64,000 nt of DNA from Streptomyces sp. NBC_01304 (GCF_035975855.1 NZ_CP109055.1:3410001-3474000), one strand, 5' to 3'. Numbered from the stretch's first letter, positions 25,761 to 35,385 are shown. Numbers and translations: made by a program. Notes: generated by a model not told the origin, from the letters alone.

Positions 25761-26699
25761 TCAGGCTGTGACCGCTCGTTCGACCAACGCCAGCGCCCGG
25801 GCCGGGAGTTCCGCCCGGTCCGCGAGGCCGCCGCTCAGCCACTGCACCCTCGGATCGCGGCGGAACCAGGAGTCCTGGCGGCGCGCGAAGCGCTTGGTGG
25901 CGCGCACGGTCTCGGCGCGCGCCTCCTCCTCGGTGCAGTCGCCGGTCAGGGCGGTGAGCACCTGCTGGTACCCGAGGGCCCGTCCCGCCGTACGTCCCTC
26001 CCGCAGGCCCCGCGCCTCCAGTGCCCGCACCTCGTCGACAAGACCGGCCTCCCACATGCGGTCGACCCGGGTCGCGATGCGCTCGTCCAGCTCGGGCCGG
26101 GCCACGTCGACGCCGATCTGGACGGTGTCGTAGACCGAGTCGTGGCCGGGGAGGTTGGCGGTGAAGGGCTGCCCGGTGATCTCGATGACTTCGAGGGCGC
26201 GGACGATGCGGCGGCCGTTGCTCGGCAGGATCGCCTTCGCGGCCTCCGGGTCGGCGGCGGCCAGGCGGGCGTGCAGGGCGCCGGAGCCGCGTAGCGTGAG
26301 CTCCTCCTCGAGCGCGGCGCGGACGGCCGGGTCGGTGCCGGGGAACTCGAGGTTGTCGACCGCCCCGCGCACGTACAGGCCGGAGCCGCCGACCAGGATC
26401 GGCCAGCGCCCCTCGGCGAGCAGCCGGTCGATCTCGGCCCGCGCGAGCTTCTGGTACTCGGCGACGCTGGCGGCCTCGGTGACGTCCCAGATGTCGAGGA
26501 GGTGGTGCGGAATGCCGGCGCGCTCGTCGAGCGTCAGCTTCGCGGTACCGATGTCCATCCCCCGGTACAGCTGCATGGAGTCGACGTTGACGACTTCGCC
26601 GCCGAGCCGCTGGGCGAGAAAGACGCCCAGATCGGACTTTCCGGCCGCGGTGGGACCGACGACGGCGATGACTCGCGGGGCAAGAGCTGCGCTATTCAC
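25761..26699 (-). CDS. miaA: tRNA dimethylallyltransferase MiaA
   Basis: MiaA adds the isopentenyl group to A37 of tRNAs that read codons starting with U; MiaB, encoded 2 kb away in this window, then methylthiolates it. The 312-residue protein has the P-loop GPTAAGKS (residues 15-22), VNVDSMQLYRGMDIGTAK, GIPHHLLDIWDV, VGGSGLYVRG and the C-terminal KRFARRQDSWFRRDPR. The start is GTG 26699. It diverges from the small acidic protein gene. Confidence 0.96.
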   Translation of the reverse strand: MNSAALAPRVIAVVGPTAAGKSDLGVFLAQRLGGEVVNVDSMQLYRGMDIGTAKLTLDERAGIPHHLLDIWDVTEAASVAEYQKLARAEIDRLLAEGRWPILVGGSGLYVRGAVDNLEFPGTDPAVRAALEEELTLRGSGALHARLAAADPEAAKAILPSNGRRIVRALEVIEITGQPFTANLPGHDSVYDTVQIGVDVARPELDERIATRVDRMWEAGLVDEVRALEARGLREGRTAGRALGYQQVLTALTGDCTEEEARAETVRATKRFARRQDSWFRRDPRVQWLSGGLADRAELPARALALVERAVTA

Positions 26700-26881
26700 A
26701 GGGCCATGGTCGCAAACCCTGCGGCAAGTCCCCTAACGAGCGACGTGACGCCACCGCCCCGGGTTCGTTGCCTGTTGCGAGGTTCTGGCCGCCGGTTTTG
26801 AGGACCGTAGCCCCGGGCGACGCAATGGGACGCTCCGGGCGGGCTGGAATTTCGCCCACACGAGTACGGTATGGAGTAGAT

Positions 26882-27169
26882 ATGGGCGTTTTTGCGAAGC
26901 TTCTGGGTCGCAAGCCGAAGGACGCGGAGGCGTCAACCGCCGAGACGGAGGCCGACACTCTGACGGCCGAGCCGGAGGCGGAGGTCGAGGCCGAAGCGGA
27001 GGCGGAGACCGAGGCGAAGGCCGATGAGGCGTCGTCCGAGAAGCCCGAGGCGTCCGAAGAGTCCGAAGAGTCCGCTGCGGCCGCCACCGCCGAGAACGTG
27101 GAGATCCCCAAGCAGCAGTCGGCGGAGGAAGCGGCCGACAACGAGGCGGGGGACAGCGCGCGCAAGTAG
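26882..27169 (+). CDS. Small highly acidic protein, unknown function
   Basis: This 95-residue protein has a short basic head (MGVFAKLLGRKPK) and then a tail made almost wholly of Glu, Ala, Ser and Thr, probably disordered or loosely helical. I know no assigned function. Start ATG 26882 has GGAG five bases ahead, and a likely -10 element (TATGGAGT region) overlaps it. A hairpin follows the gene. Third-position G+C bias and a good ribosome site support coding. It lies divergent from miaA. Confidence 0.7.
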   Translation: MGVFAKLLGRKPKDAEASTAETEADTLTAEPEAEVEAEAEAETEAKADEASSEKPEASEESEESAAAATAENVEIPKQQSAEEAADNEAGDSARK

Positions 27170-27225
27170 CGCGCCATGAGGAGGGTCCTCAGGCCCGAGA
27201 ACCCCGGCCCGGGCGACGACGGCAG

Positions 27226-27258
27226 ACGGCCGTGAGGCACGAGGCGCCTCGCGGCCGT
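27226..27258 (+). terminator. Terminator after the acidic protein gene
   Basis: A 13-bp stem with one mismatch (27226-27238 with 27246-27258) and a 7-base loop lie 56 bases past the stop codon. Confidence 0.65.
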
Positions 27259-27294
27259 CGCGTGTGCGGTGTGGGTGTCCCACCGAGCCGGCCA

Positions 27295-27380
27295 TCAGGA
27301 CCGGGCCGCGACCGGATGCCCGTGTCAGGACCGGGCCGCTACCGGATGCCCGTCAGGACCAGGCCGCGACCAGATACCCC
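27295..27380. repeat. Triplicated 3' end of the LigB-like gene
   Basis: The last 28 bases of the dioxygenase-like gene, including its stop codon (27353-27380), are followed on the coding strand by two more copies (27325-27352 and 27295-27324) with few changes. Confidence 0.85.
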
Positions 27381-28063
27381 ACCCCGTACGGCGCCTCGTC
27401 GTACAGCAACGCCCCGCTCAGCCCCGCCCCCTCCGCCGCCCCCGCGAGCACCTGCCACGGCGCGCGCCCGGCCGCCTTCAGCTCGTACGCGAGCTCCGCG
27501 TCCAGCGCCTTCAGCGCCGCCACGTCCGCCGCGCCCAGGGCCCGCGCCACCTCGGCGTCGAAGGGCGCCGCCCGCTCGTCCAGATAGCCGGGCGCCTTGA
27601 GCGTGCGACAGGCACTCGCGTCGCCCATGACCAGAAGAGCCACTCGCTCGGCGTGCGCCTGCAGCTCCCGCCCGACTTGGATACACCGCTCGGCCACCAG
27701 AGGTTCCCCCACCCCGAGCGCCTCGACCGGAGCCGCGGCCCACTCGGTGCGCTCAAGGAGCCACGCCGCCACCGCGAGGGACACCGGAAGCTCACGCTCC
27801 GCCGCCTCGCCACCCCGGCCGAGGCGTACGTCGACCTCCACCCCGAACCCCCGGAACGACCCGCGCGCACCCTCCGCATGCGGCCCCCGGCCGCTCTGCT
27901 CGGCCGGCCCGACGACGATCAGCCGGTCCGGTCGGGACGCGGCGAGCACGCCCACCGCGTCGGTGCACGCGGCTCGCGCCGCATCGAGTTCGGCGGCCGC
28001 ACCCGCGGCGACCTCGGGCACGAGCAGCGGGGGGCAGGGGCACACGGCAGCGGCAACGAGCAT
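27353..28063 (-). CDS. LigB-like (class III extradiol dioxygenase fold) protein
   Basis: The 236-residue protein matches the actinobacterial group annotated as class III extradiol dioxygenase subunit B-like. It opens MLVAAAVCPCPPLLVPEV and has DRLIVVGPAEQSGRGP, LVMGDASACRTLKAPGYLDE and a C-terminal ALLYDEAPYGVGYLVA. The metal ligands of true LigB enzymes are not obvious, so ring-cleavage activity should not be assumed; the fold is shared with MEMO proteins. ATG 28063 is used. The gene lies downstream of a small hypothetical gene and miaB on the minus strand. Its 3' end is repeated twice beyond the stop. Confidence 0.75.
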   Translation of the reverse strand: MLVAAAVCPCPPLLVPEVAAGAAAELDAARAACTDAVGVLAASRPDRLIVVGPAEQSGRGPHAEGARGSFRGFGVEVDVRLGRGGEAAERELPVSLAVAAWLLERTEWAAAPVEALGVGEPLVAERCIQVGRELQAHAERVALLVMGDASACRTLKAPGYLDERAAPFDAEVARALGAADVAALKALDAELAYELKAAGRAPWQVLAGAAEGAGLSGALLYDEAPYGVGYLVAAWS

Positions 28064-28113
28064 GATCCGCAGCGTAGCCGCCCGCGCCGCGCGTGCCCGG
28101 GGAACCTCCTCGG

Positions 28114-28518
28114 TCAGCGCTCGCGACGCCCGAACAACCCGCCACGCTCCGCCCGCTTCGCCGCCTTCTCGGCGGCCCTGGCCGCCTCCTGCTCCTGCCG
28201 CTCCGCCTCGCGGGCGGCATCCCGAGCGCGCTTCGCCTCGACACTGTCGTACAGCAGCTCCGCCACCGAGAACCGGCAGTGGTACGTACGCATCGAGCCC
28301 TCGTTGACCAGCAGGAACCCGCCCTCCGCAGTGCGGTACAGACGCGTGGTGAGCGCGCTCGCCGGATGCTGCGGGCTGTGGTTACGGGCGTACTCCTCCA
28401 GCTTCACGAGCGCCTGCTCGCGCGTGCCGTCGAAGTGCGCCAGGACCGTGGTGGCCCAGGCCTTGCGCTCGCCCATGCCGTCGTTCTCTTCGACGATCAG
28501 GCCCCAACGTGTCTGCAT
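28114..28518 (-). CDS. Conserved small protein, unknown function
   Basis: This 134-residue protein begins MQTRWGLIVEENDGMGERKA and has a compact N-terminal domain (FDGTREQALVKLEEYARNHS, RLYRTAEGGFLLVNEGSMRT) and a charged C-terminal helix of Ala, Arg and Glu (from EAKRARDAAREAERQEQEA on). The frame is open to 28554, but GGGGGCGGG lies directly ahead of ATG 28518. It is found next to miaB on the same strand, a likely conserved neighbour. I do not recognise a function. Confidence 0.8.
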   Translation of the reverse strand: MQTRWGLIVEENDGMGERKAWATTVLAHFDGTREQALVKLEEYARNHSPQHPASALTTRLYRTAEGGFLLVNEGSMRTYHCRFSVAELLYDSVEAKRARDAAREAERQEQEAARAAEKAAKRAERGGLFGRRER

Positions 28519-28573
28519 CCCGCCCCCGTTCGCGTACGACAGTCGCTCACCCACGACAGTCGAGCGTCTTACG

Positions 28574-30082
28574 TCAGTCGATCGCGCAGCCGCTCGTCGC
28601 CACCGGCAGCGGCTCCGGCACGCCCACCTTGGGCAGGCCGAGCAGGACGCCCGCGGGCTTGGGCCCGTCCTGGCGCTTCTCCCAGGCGTCGCCCGCGCGG
28701 GTCCGCCGTACGCCCTTGACCTGGCCCTCGGCGAGGAGGTGGTGCGGGGCGGCGTACGTGATCTCGACCGTCACGACGTCACCGGGGCGCACTTCGGTTT
28801 CCGGCTTGGTGAAGTGGACCAGGCGGTTGTCGGGGGCGCGGCCGGAGAGGCGGTGCGTGGAGCCGTCCTTGCGGCCCTCGCCCTCGGCGACCATGAGCTC
28901 CAGGGTGCGGCCGACCTGCTTCTTGTTCTCCTCCCAGGAGATCTCCTCCTGGAGCGCGGACAGGCGCATGTAACGCTCCTGCACGACCTCCTTGGGGATC
29001 TGCCCGTCCATGGTCGCCGCCGGGGTCCCGGGGCGCTTGGAGTACTGGAAGGTGAAGGCGTTCGTGAAGCGGGCCTCGCGGACGACGTGCATGGTCTGCT
29101 CGAAGTCCTCCTCGGTCTCGCCGGGGAAGCCCACGATGATGTCGGTCGAGATCGCGGCGTCCGGCATCGCGGCGCGCACCTTCTCGATGATCCCGAGGTA
29201 ACGCTCCTGCCGGTACGAGCGGCGCATCGCGCGCAGGACCGTGTCCGAGCCGGACTGCAGCGGCATGTGCAGCTGCGGCATCACGTTCGGCGTCTCGGCC
29301 ATGGCGGCGATCACGTCGTCAGTGAAGTCCTTGGGGTGCGGCGAGGTGAAGCGCACGCGCTCCAGGCCCTCGATCTGCCCGCAGGCGCGCAGGAGCTTGC
29401 TGAAGGCCGCGCGGTCACCGAGGTCGGAGCCGTACGCGTTCACGTTCTGGCCGAGCAGGGTGATCTCGGAAACGCCCTCGGCGACCAGGGCCTTCACCTC
29501 GGCGAGGATGTCGCCGGGACGGCGGTCCTCCTCCTTGCCGCGCAGGGCCGGGACGATGCAGAAGGTGCAGGTGTTGTTGCAGCCGACCGAGATCGACACC
29601 CAGGCCGCGTACGCGCTCTCCCGACGCGTCGGCAGCGTAGAGGGAAACGCCTCCAGCGACTCGGCGATCTCGACCTGCGCCTCTTCCTGGATGCGGGCGC
29701 GCTCCAGGAGTACGGGCAGCTTGCCGATGTTGTGCGTGCCGAAGACGACGTCCACCCAGGGGGCGCGCTCGACGATGGTGTCGCGGTCCTTCTGGGCGAG
29801 GCAGCCGCCGACGGCGATCTGCATGCCGGGCCGCTTGGTCTTCATCGGGGCGAGGCGGCCGAGATTGCCGTACAGCTTGTTGTCGGCGTTCTCCCGCACC
29901 GCGCAGGTGTTGAAGACGACCACGTCGGCGTCACCGTCGGCGTCCTTGGGGGCACGGACGTATCCGGCGCCCTCAAGCAGGCCGGAGAGCCGCTCGCTGT
30001 CGTGCACATTCATCTGGCAGCCGTACGTGCGCACCTCGTACGTCTTCACATCGCCCACCGTGTCCACCTTGTTGCCGCTCAC
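28574..30082 (-). CDS. miaB: tRNA-2-methylthio-N6-dimethylallyladenosine synthase MiaB
   Basis: MiaB is a radical-SAM methylthiotransferase that completes the ms2i6A37 modification begun by MiaA. The 502-residue protein has the UPF0004 domain with cluster cysteines in [22 protein letters not shown] and VGGCLAQKD, the radical SAM motif [20 protein letters not shown], and a C-terminal TRAM domain ([17 protein letters not shown]). GTG 30082 is used; the first dozen residues are not conserved, so GTG codons slightly downstream are possible. It diverges from the TAXI gene across 91 bp. Confidence 0.96.
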   Translation of the reverse strand: MSGNKVDTVGDVKTYEVRTYGCQMNVHDSERLSGLLEGAGYVRAPKDADGDADVVVFNTCAVRENADNKLYGNLGRLAPMKTKRPGMQIAVGGCLAQKDRDTIVERAPWVDVVFGTHNIGKLPVLLERARIQEEAQVEIAESLEAFPSTLPTRRESAYAAWVSISVGCNNTCTFCIVPALRGKEEDRRPGDILAEVKALVAEGVSEITLLGQNVNAYGSDLGDRAAFSKLLRACGQIEGLERVRFTSPHPKDFTDDVIAAMAETPNVMPQLHMPLQSGSDTVLRAMRRSYRQERYLGIIEKVRAAMPDAAISTDIIVGFPGETEEDFEQTMHVVREARFTNAFTFQYSKRPGTPAATMDGQIPKEVVQERYMRLSALQEEISWEENKKQVGRTLELMVAEGEGRKDGSTHRLSGRAPDNRLVHFTKPETEVRPGDVVTVEITYAAPHHLLAEGQVKGVRRTRAGDAWEKRQDGPKPAGVLLGLPKVGVPEPLPVATSGCAID

Positions 30083-30173
30083 CTGTCCAGCGTAAGGGCT
30101 GGGACGGGTGAGCCGGGCCGCGGAGTGACCCCGGCCCTAGTCCATGGGCGGGGTGAGCTGGCAGGATCGCCGC

Positions 30174-31166
30174 ATGCTCCTGCTTCCCCGCCTCAGTCGT
30201 CGCCGTGCCCTGCAGGGGTCCGCGGCCGCTCTGGTGGTGTTCGGGCTGCTGTTGTGGTGGCTGCTGCCGCTCGGCGAGAGCACTCCCGGCGGGAAGATCG
30301 TCTTCAGTACGGGCATCAAGGGCGGGGTGTACGAGAAGTACGGGAAGCTGCTGCGAGGCGCGGCCGCCAACGATCTGCCCGACCTGGACATCGAGCTGCT
30401 CACCAGTGACGGCTCCAAGCAGAACGTGGCCCGGGTGGCGAACGGCGGGGCCGACTTCACGATCGCCGCCGCGGACGCCGTCCAGCGCTACCGGGACGAC
30501 AGGAGTCCCGGCTACCAGAGCCTGCGGGGCTGCGCCCGGCTCTACGACGACTACGTCCACCTGATCGTGCCCGCCGACTCCAAGGTGCGCGAGGCCAAGG
30601 ATCTGCGCGGCAAGCGGGTGTCCATAGGGCCCGCGGATTCGGGCGTGCGCCTGATCTCAGAGGCGGTGCTTGAAGCCGCGGGACTCACCAAGGCGGACAT
30701 CACGCCGGTGTCCAGCACCATTCGTGAGGCGCCCAAGCAGCTGAAGAACGACGAGATCGACGCGTTCTTCTGGTCGGGCGGTCTGACGACCGACAACGTC
30801 ACCGACCTCACCAGGCGCTTCCCCGTCCGTCTGGTCCCGCTCGGTGACCGCCTCCTGAAGGAGCTGCACCGACAGGGTGGCGGCTCCAGCCACTACCGCG
30901 CGGCCGTGGTGCCCTCCGACGCCTATCCCGAGGCCAAGAACGACGGACCCGTACAGACCTTGGCGGTCGCCAACCTCCTGGTCACCACGGACGACGCGGA
31001 CCCCGAGCTGACCGAAAGCCTGACCCGCACCGTGATCGACCACCGGGACAGCATCGGTTCCAAGGTGCACGCGGCCCAGCTGGTGGATCTGCGGACGGCG
31101 ATCTACACGAACCCGCTCCCCCTGCACGACGGAGCGAGCCGCTACTACCGCTCGGTCAAGCCCTGA
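30174..31166 (+). CDS. TAXI-family substrate-binding protein
   Basis: TAXI proteins are periplasmic-type binding proteins usually paired with fused TRAP permeases. This 330-residue member has a basic head and one membrane anchor (LVVFGLLLWWLLPL), then the TAXI core: FSTGIKGGVYEKYGKLL, VARVANGGADFTIAAADAV, LRGKRVSIGPADSGVRLISE and DAFFWSGGLTTDNV. ATG 30174 has AGGA seven bases ahead. No TRAP permease is nearby; the gene instead overlaps, tail to tail by 22 bp, a histidine kinase gene. A role in sensing with that kinase is a guess from position. Confidence 0.88.
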   Translation: MLLLPRLSRRRALQGSAAALVVFGLLLWWLLPLGESTPGGKIVFSTGIKGGVYEKYGKLLRGAAANDLPDLDIELLTSDGSKQNVARVANGGADFTIAAADAVQRYRDDRSPGYQSLRGCARLYDDYVHLIVPADSKVREAKDLRGKRVSIGPADSGVRLISEAVLEAAGLTKADITPVSSTIREAPKQLKNDEIDAFFWSGGLTTDNVTDLTRRFPVRLVPLGDRLLKELHRQGGGSSHYRAAVVPSDAYPEAKNDGPVQTLAVANLLVTTDDADPELTESLTRTVIDHRDSIGSKVHAAQLVDLRTAIYTNPLPLHDGASRYYRSVKP

Positions 31167-32590
31167 CCTGAAGCGGCCGGCTGGGGCCCGTGCCGCGGGA
31201 CGGTCACGGTCACCTCGAGGCCGCGCGGGGTGTTGTGCGCGTACGAGATCGAGCCGCCGCCCGCACTCAGCAGCGCCCGCGTGATGGAGAGGCCGAGGCC
31301 CGAGCCCTTGACGTTCTGGTGCCGGTTGCTGCGCCAGAAGCGGTCCCCGATGCGGGCCAGCTCGTCCTCGTTGAGCCCCGGGCCGCCGTCGGCGACGACA
31401 ATGGTGGCCGCGTCCCCGTTGGAGGTGACCGTGACGGTGACGGCCTCGCCCTCCGGCGTGAACTTCAGGGCGTTGTCGATCACCGCGTCGAGGCCGCTGG
31501 ACAGCGCTATCGGGTCGGCCCAGGCGGTCGCCGCGGCAAGGCCCTCGCTGGTGAGCCGCACGCCCTTCTCGTCGGCCACCGGCCGCCAGGCGTCGACGCG
31601 TTCGGCCGCCAGCTCGCCGATGTCGGTCAGCTCCAGCTCGGCGCCCGCATGCTCGGCCAGGGCCAGGTCAAGGAGGTCGTCCAGGACCTGGGCGAGCCGC
31701 TTTCCCTCGATGCGTACGGACGCGATCTCCTCGTTGCCCTCGGGCAGTTCGAGGCCGAGGAGCTCGATCCGCAGCAGCAGCGCGGCCAGGGGGTTGCGCA
31801 GCTGGTGGGAGGCGTCGGCGACGAAGGCGCGCTGCTGTTCGAGCACGTCCTCGACGTTGTCGGCCATTTCGTTGAACGACCGCGCCAGACGGCGCAGTTC
31901 GGGCGGCCCGCCGGCCACCGCCACCCGGGACTTGAAGGAGCCGGTGGCGATGTCGTGCGTGGTGGCGTCCAGGACCCGGACCGGGCGCAGGACCCAGCCC
32001 GTCAGACGCAGGGCCGCGCCGATGGCGAGGAACATCGCGGCGGCCTCGCCCGCGCCGATGAGGAGCCAGCCGCGCAGGATCTGCGAACGCATCTTGCCGG
32101 TGGGCGATTCGGTGAGGACGACCGCGACGACGTCGCCGTCCTGGATGACCGGTGAGGCGACGTAGAGGTCGCGGCGCTGCCAGGGCCAGACCTGCTGGGG
32201 ATCGTGGCTGCCACGGCTGTTCAGGGCCTCCTCGAAGGCTTCCTCGCCTTCGCCCTCGGCCGGCACCTTCCAGCCCTCGGGGGCGCGGGCCATGTGCACT
32301 TCCTCGGGGCCCCGGTAGTAGACACCCGCTTTGATTCCGTAAACGTCGTAGTAGCGCTCGAGTTGCTTCTCCAGCGCCCTCTTGCGCTCGTCCGAGCCCA
32401 CCCGTCCCGTATCGGCGGAGGGCTGGTCGACGTACTGCGCAAGCCCCGCGAACCGGGCGGTGTCATCGATCCGGTCCACCACCACCTTCTGCTGCTGCGC
32501 CGCCGCCAGACTCACCGCGAGCGGAAAGCCCAGCGCGAGCAGCACGCCCGCCATGAGGACGATGAGCAGCGGGAGAAGGCGGGTGCGCAC
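31145..32590 (-). CDS. Sensor histidine kinase
   Basis: The 481-residue protein has two membrane segments (LLPLLIVLMAGVLLALGFPL and the one near residue 180), an extracytoplasmic sensor region between them, a HAMP linker, the phosphoacceptor box DASHQLRNPLAALLL, and an HATPase domain with NALKFTPEG, VADGGPGLNEDE and GSGLGLSI. It phosphorylates the response regulator encoded just upstream (15-bp gap). GTG 32590 lacks a strong ribosome site, consistent with coupling to the regulator gene. The signal is unknown; the neighbouring TAXI binding protein is one candidate partner, and the neighbouring glutamate transporter is another. Confidence 0.93.
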   Translation of the reverse strand: MRTRLLPLLIVLMAGVLLALGFPLAVSLAAAQQQKVVVDRIDDTARFAGLAQYVDQPSADTGRVGSDERKRALEKQLERYYDVYGIKAGVYYRGPEEVHMARAPEGWKVPAEGEGEEAFEEALNSRGSHDPQQVWPWQRRDLYVASPVIQDGDVVAVVLTESPTGKMRSQILRGWLLIGAGEAAAMFLAIGAALRLTGWVLRPVRVLDATTHDIATGSFKSRVAVAGGPPELRRLARSFNEMADNVEDVLEQQRAFVADASHQLRNPLAALLLRIELLGLELPEGNEEIASVRIEGKRLAQVLDDLLDLALAEHAGAELELTDIGELAAERVDAWRPVADEKGVRLTSEGLAAATAWADPIALSSGLDAVIDNALKFTPEGEAVTVTVTSNGDAATIVVADGGPGLNEDELARIGDRFWRSNRHQNVKGSGLGLSITRALLSAGGGSISYAHNTPRGLEVTVTVPRHGPQPAASGQGLTER

Positions 32591-32605
32591 GGGTTTCTAC
32601 GCGCC

Positions 32606-33295
32606 TTACGCGGCCGGCGCGACCAGGCGGTAGCCCACCCCGCGCACCGTCTCGATGAGGGCGGGCATCCGCAGCTTGGAGCGGAGCGAGGCCACGTGCA
32701 CCTCGAGGGTGCGCCCGGTCCCCTCCCAACTGGTGCGCCACACCTCGGAGATGATCTGTTCCCGGCGGAATACGACCCCGGGCCGCTGGGCGAGCAGCGC
32801 CAGCAGGTCGAACTCCTTGCGGGTGAGCTGCACCGTCTCGCCGTCCACGCTGACCTGCCGGGTGGGCAGCTCGATGTGTACGGAACCGAGCCGGAGCGCG
32901 TCCTCGCCGGGCGCGGCGGCGTCCTCGGTCGCGGTGCGCCGGCTGACCGCGTGGATGCGGGCGAGCAGCTCCCCGGTGTCGTACGGCTTGGTGACGTAGT
33001 CGTCGGCGCCGAGATTCAGGCCATGTATGCGACTGCGTACGTCGGCCCGCGCAGTCACCATGATTACGGGGGTGCTGGTCCGCTTGCGGATCTTGCCGCA
33101 CACCTCGTATCCGTCCTGGTCGGGCAGGCCGAGGTCGAGCAGGACGACGCCGAACGGCGCCTTGTCCGTGGGCAGGAAGGCCTGCAGGGCCTCCTCGCCG
33201 TTGCGGGCGTGAACCACCTCGAAGCCGTGCCGGGCGAGGATCGCGGACAGGGCGGCGGCGACGTGGTCGTCGTCCTCGACGAGCAGGAGCCTCAT
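32606..33295 (-). CDS. OmpR/PhoB-family response regulator
   Basis: This 229-residue regulator has a receiver domain (MRLLLVEDDDH, phosphoacceptor Asp54 in LLDLGLPDQDG, MVTARAD, DDYVTKPYD) and a C-terminal winged helix (LTRKEFDLLALLAQRPG, TLEVHVASLRSKL, ETVRGVGYRLV). It is the partner of the histidine kinase encoded downstream. It diverges from gluA across 294 bp, so it could act on the glutamate transporter genes; that is an inference from layout. Confidence 0.94.
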   Translation of the reverse strand: MRLLLVEDDDHVAAALSAILARHGFEVVHARNGEEALQAFLPTDKAPFGVVLLDLGLPDQDGYEVCGKIRKRTSTPVIMVTARADVRSRIHGLNLGADDYVTKPYDTGELLARIHAVSRRTATEDAAAPGEDALRLGSVHIELPTRQVSVDGETVQLTRKEFDLLALLAQRPGVVFRREQIISEVWRTSWEGTGRTLEVHVASLRSKLRMPALIETVRGVGYRLVAPAA

Positions 33296-33589
33296 CGCGT
33301 CCCCCTTCGGTTCACCGGTCGTTCAGTCGTCATGCATACCCATCTCGTACGCATGCGGTCGACGTACGTACTCAGGCATCCACGCTGATGGATAAGGACT
33401 GCGTCAAGGCCCTTCCGGTTACGTCCGTGTTCCGTTATGCAGCCGGTACGCGGGCAGGGTGTCCCGTTCACGCAGAGTGTCCGGTTGCGGCCGGATCGTT
33501 ATGCTCAATTTCCCCTCAGATGTAATGACGCTGGTCGCACCGGGTTACTACTGTCCTGCCCAACCGAGGAGGATGGAGCAAGAACCCCC

Positions 33590-34366
33590 ATGGCCGAAGT
33601 ATCGGTGACCAAGGACGCCGCACCCGCGGCGGACGAACTGGTCGCGCTGAAGAACGTCAACAAGCACTTCGGCGCGTTGCATGTGCTCCAGGACATCGAC
33701 CTGACGATCGCCCGAGGCGAAGTCGTGGTCGTCATCGGGCCGTCGGGCTCCGGCAAGTCCACACTGTGCCGCGCCATCAACCGCCTGGAGACCGTCGAGT
33801 CGGGCTCGATCTCCATCGACGGCAAGCCGCTGCCCCAGGAGGGCAAGGAGCTCGCGAAGCTCCGGGCCGATGTCGGCATGGTCTTCCAGTCCTTCAACCT
33901 CTTCGCGCACAAGACGGTGCTCGAGAACGTGATGCTGGGCCAGATCAAGGTCCGCAAGACGGACAAGGCAACGGCCGAGAAGAAGGCCCGCGCCCTGCTC
34001 GACCGGGTGGGTGTCGGCGTCCAGGCGGACAAGTACCCCGCGCAGCTCTCCGGTGGTCAGCAGCAGCGCGTCGCCATCGCGCGCGCCCTGGCCATGGACC
34101 CGAAGGTGATGCTCTTCGACGAGCCGACCTCCGCCCTCGACCCCGAGATGATCAATGAGGTCCTCGAGGTCATGCAGCAGCTCGCCCAGGAGGGGATGAC
34201 CATGGTCGTCGTCACCCACGAGATGGGCTTCGCGCGCTCGGCCGCCAACCGCGTCGTGTTCATGGCCGACGGCAAGATCGTCGAAGAGGCCACGCCCGAC
34301 CAGTTCTTCAGCAACCCGCGCAGCGACCGGGCCAAGGACTTCCTGTCGAAGATCCTTCACCACTGA
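33590..34366 (+). CDS. gluA: Glutamate ABC transporter ATP-binding protein
   Basis: GluA powers the glutamate importer together with GluB, GluC and GluD. The 258-residue ATPase has Walker [10 protein letters not shown], the Q-loop in [13 protein letters not shown], signature [15 protein letters not shown], Walker [13 protein letters not shown] and the switch His in [11 protein letters not shown], typical of the polar amino acid family. ATG 33590 starts [20 protein letters not shown]; a GGAGCAAG purine stretch lies a little ahead, with an even stronger GAGGAGG further up. It opens the gluABCD cluster. Confidence 0.94.
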   Translation: MAEVSVTKDAAPAADELVALKNVNKHFGALHVLQDIDLTIARGEVVVVIGPSGSGKSTLCRAINRLETVESGSISIDGKPLPQEGKELAKLRADVGMVFQSFNLFAHKTVLENVMLGQIKVRKTDKATAEKKARALLDRVGVGVQADKYPAQLSGGQQQRVAIARALAMDPKVMLFDEPTSALDPEMINEVLEVMQQLAQEGMTMVVVTHEMGFARSAANRVVFMADGKIVEEATPDQFFSNPRSDRAKDFLSKILHH

Positions 34367-34417
34367 CGCATCCTGGCGTCTACGTCTCAACCTGCCCGAC
34401 ACATAAGGATGTTCACC

Positions 34418-35338
34418 ATGAAGCTCCGCAAGTCCGCCGCCGTAGCGGCCACCATCGCCGCCCTCGCACTGACCGCGACCGCCTGTGGCGGCGAGTCCGG
34501 CACCGCCGGTGACAAGCCGAAGGACCCGACCGGCGGCAAGAACGCGCCGAAGCTGCCCACGTACGCCGTCAAGTCCGGCGTCAAGATCGACTCGGCGACG
34601 CTGAAGGCGGCCCAGAAGGCCGGCAAGCTCGTCATCGGCTCCAAGGACGACCAGCCCTACCTCGGCTTCCAGGACACCAGCGGCAAGCGCTCCGGCTTCG
34701 ACATCGAGATCGCCAAGATGGTCGCCGCCGACCTGGGCTTCAAGCCGGACCAGATCGAGTTCAAGACGATCGACTCCGGCGTCCGCGAGACCACCATCTC
34801 GAAGGGCGACGTCGACCTGTACGTCGGTACGTACACGATCAACGACGAGCGCAAGAAGCAGGTCGGCTTCGCCGGTCCGTACATGAAGGCCGGTGCCGAC
34901 CTCCTGGTCCGCAAGGACGAGAAGAGCATCACGGGCCCCGACTCGCTCAAGGGCAAGACGGTCTGCTCCATCAAGGGCTCGACCCCGCTGCAGGAGATCA
35001 AGAAGCCGAAGTACGGCGCGAAGACCGTCGAACTCGCCAAGTACTCCGAGTGCGTCCAGCAGCTCACCAACAACGAGGTCGACGCCGTCACCACCGACGA
35101 CGCCATCCTCAAGGGCTACGCGGCGCAGCGGCCCAACGCCCTGAAGGTCGTCGGCAAGCCGTTCACCGAGGAGCCCTACGGCGTCGGCATGAACAAGGAC
35201 GACAAGGCGCTGCGTGACGCCGTCACCAACGCGATCGAGGCGCACCAGAAGAACGGCGACTACAAGAAGGCGTACGAGGCGACGCTCGGCCTCTCGGGCG
35301 CCGCGTTCGTCGAGCCGCCGGCCCTCGAGCGCTACTGA
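34418..35338 (+). CDS. gluB: Glutamate-binding lipoprotein
   Basis: GluB is the extracytoplasmic binding protein of the transporter. The 306-residue protein has a signal peptide with lipobox LTATAC (Cys23) and a bacterial type 3 binding domain (LVIGSKDDQPYLGFQD, GFDIEIAKMVAADLGF, VDLYVGTYTINDERKKQVGF, CSIKGSTPLQEI). ATG 34418 is chosen over an in-frame ATG at 34409 because AAGGA is eight bases ahead of the former and abuts the latter. A direct repeat and a strong hairpin follow the gene, before gluC. Confidence 0.94.
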   Translation: MKLRKSAAVAATIAALALTATACGGESGTAGDKPKDPTGGKNAPKLPTYAVKSGVKIDSATLKAAQKAGKLVIGSKDDQPYLGFQDTSGKRSGFDIEIAKMVAADLGFKPDQIEFKTIDSGVRETTISKGDVDLYVGTYTINDERKKQVGFAGPYMKAGADLLVRKDEKSITGPDSLKGKTVCSIKGSTPLQEIKKPKYGAKTVELAKYSECVQQLTNNEVDAVTTDDAILKGYAAQRPNALKVVGKPFTEEPYGVGMNKDDKALRDAVTNAIEAHQKNGDYKKAYEATLGLSGAAFVEPPALERY

Positions 35339-35385
35339 CGTCCCGTACGTCACCTGCGCCACTGACGTCTTGCACGTCACCTGCG
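35336..35385 (+). repeat. Direct repeat of the gluB stop region
   Basis: A 23-bp sequence beginning at the gluB stop codon (35336-35358) is repeated with a few mismatches at 35363-35385. The two copies start 27 bp apart. Confidence 0.75.
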
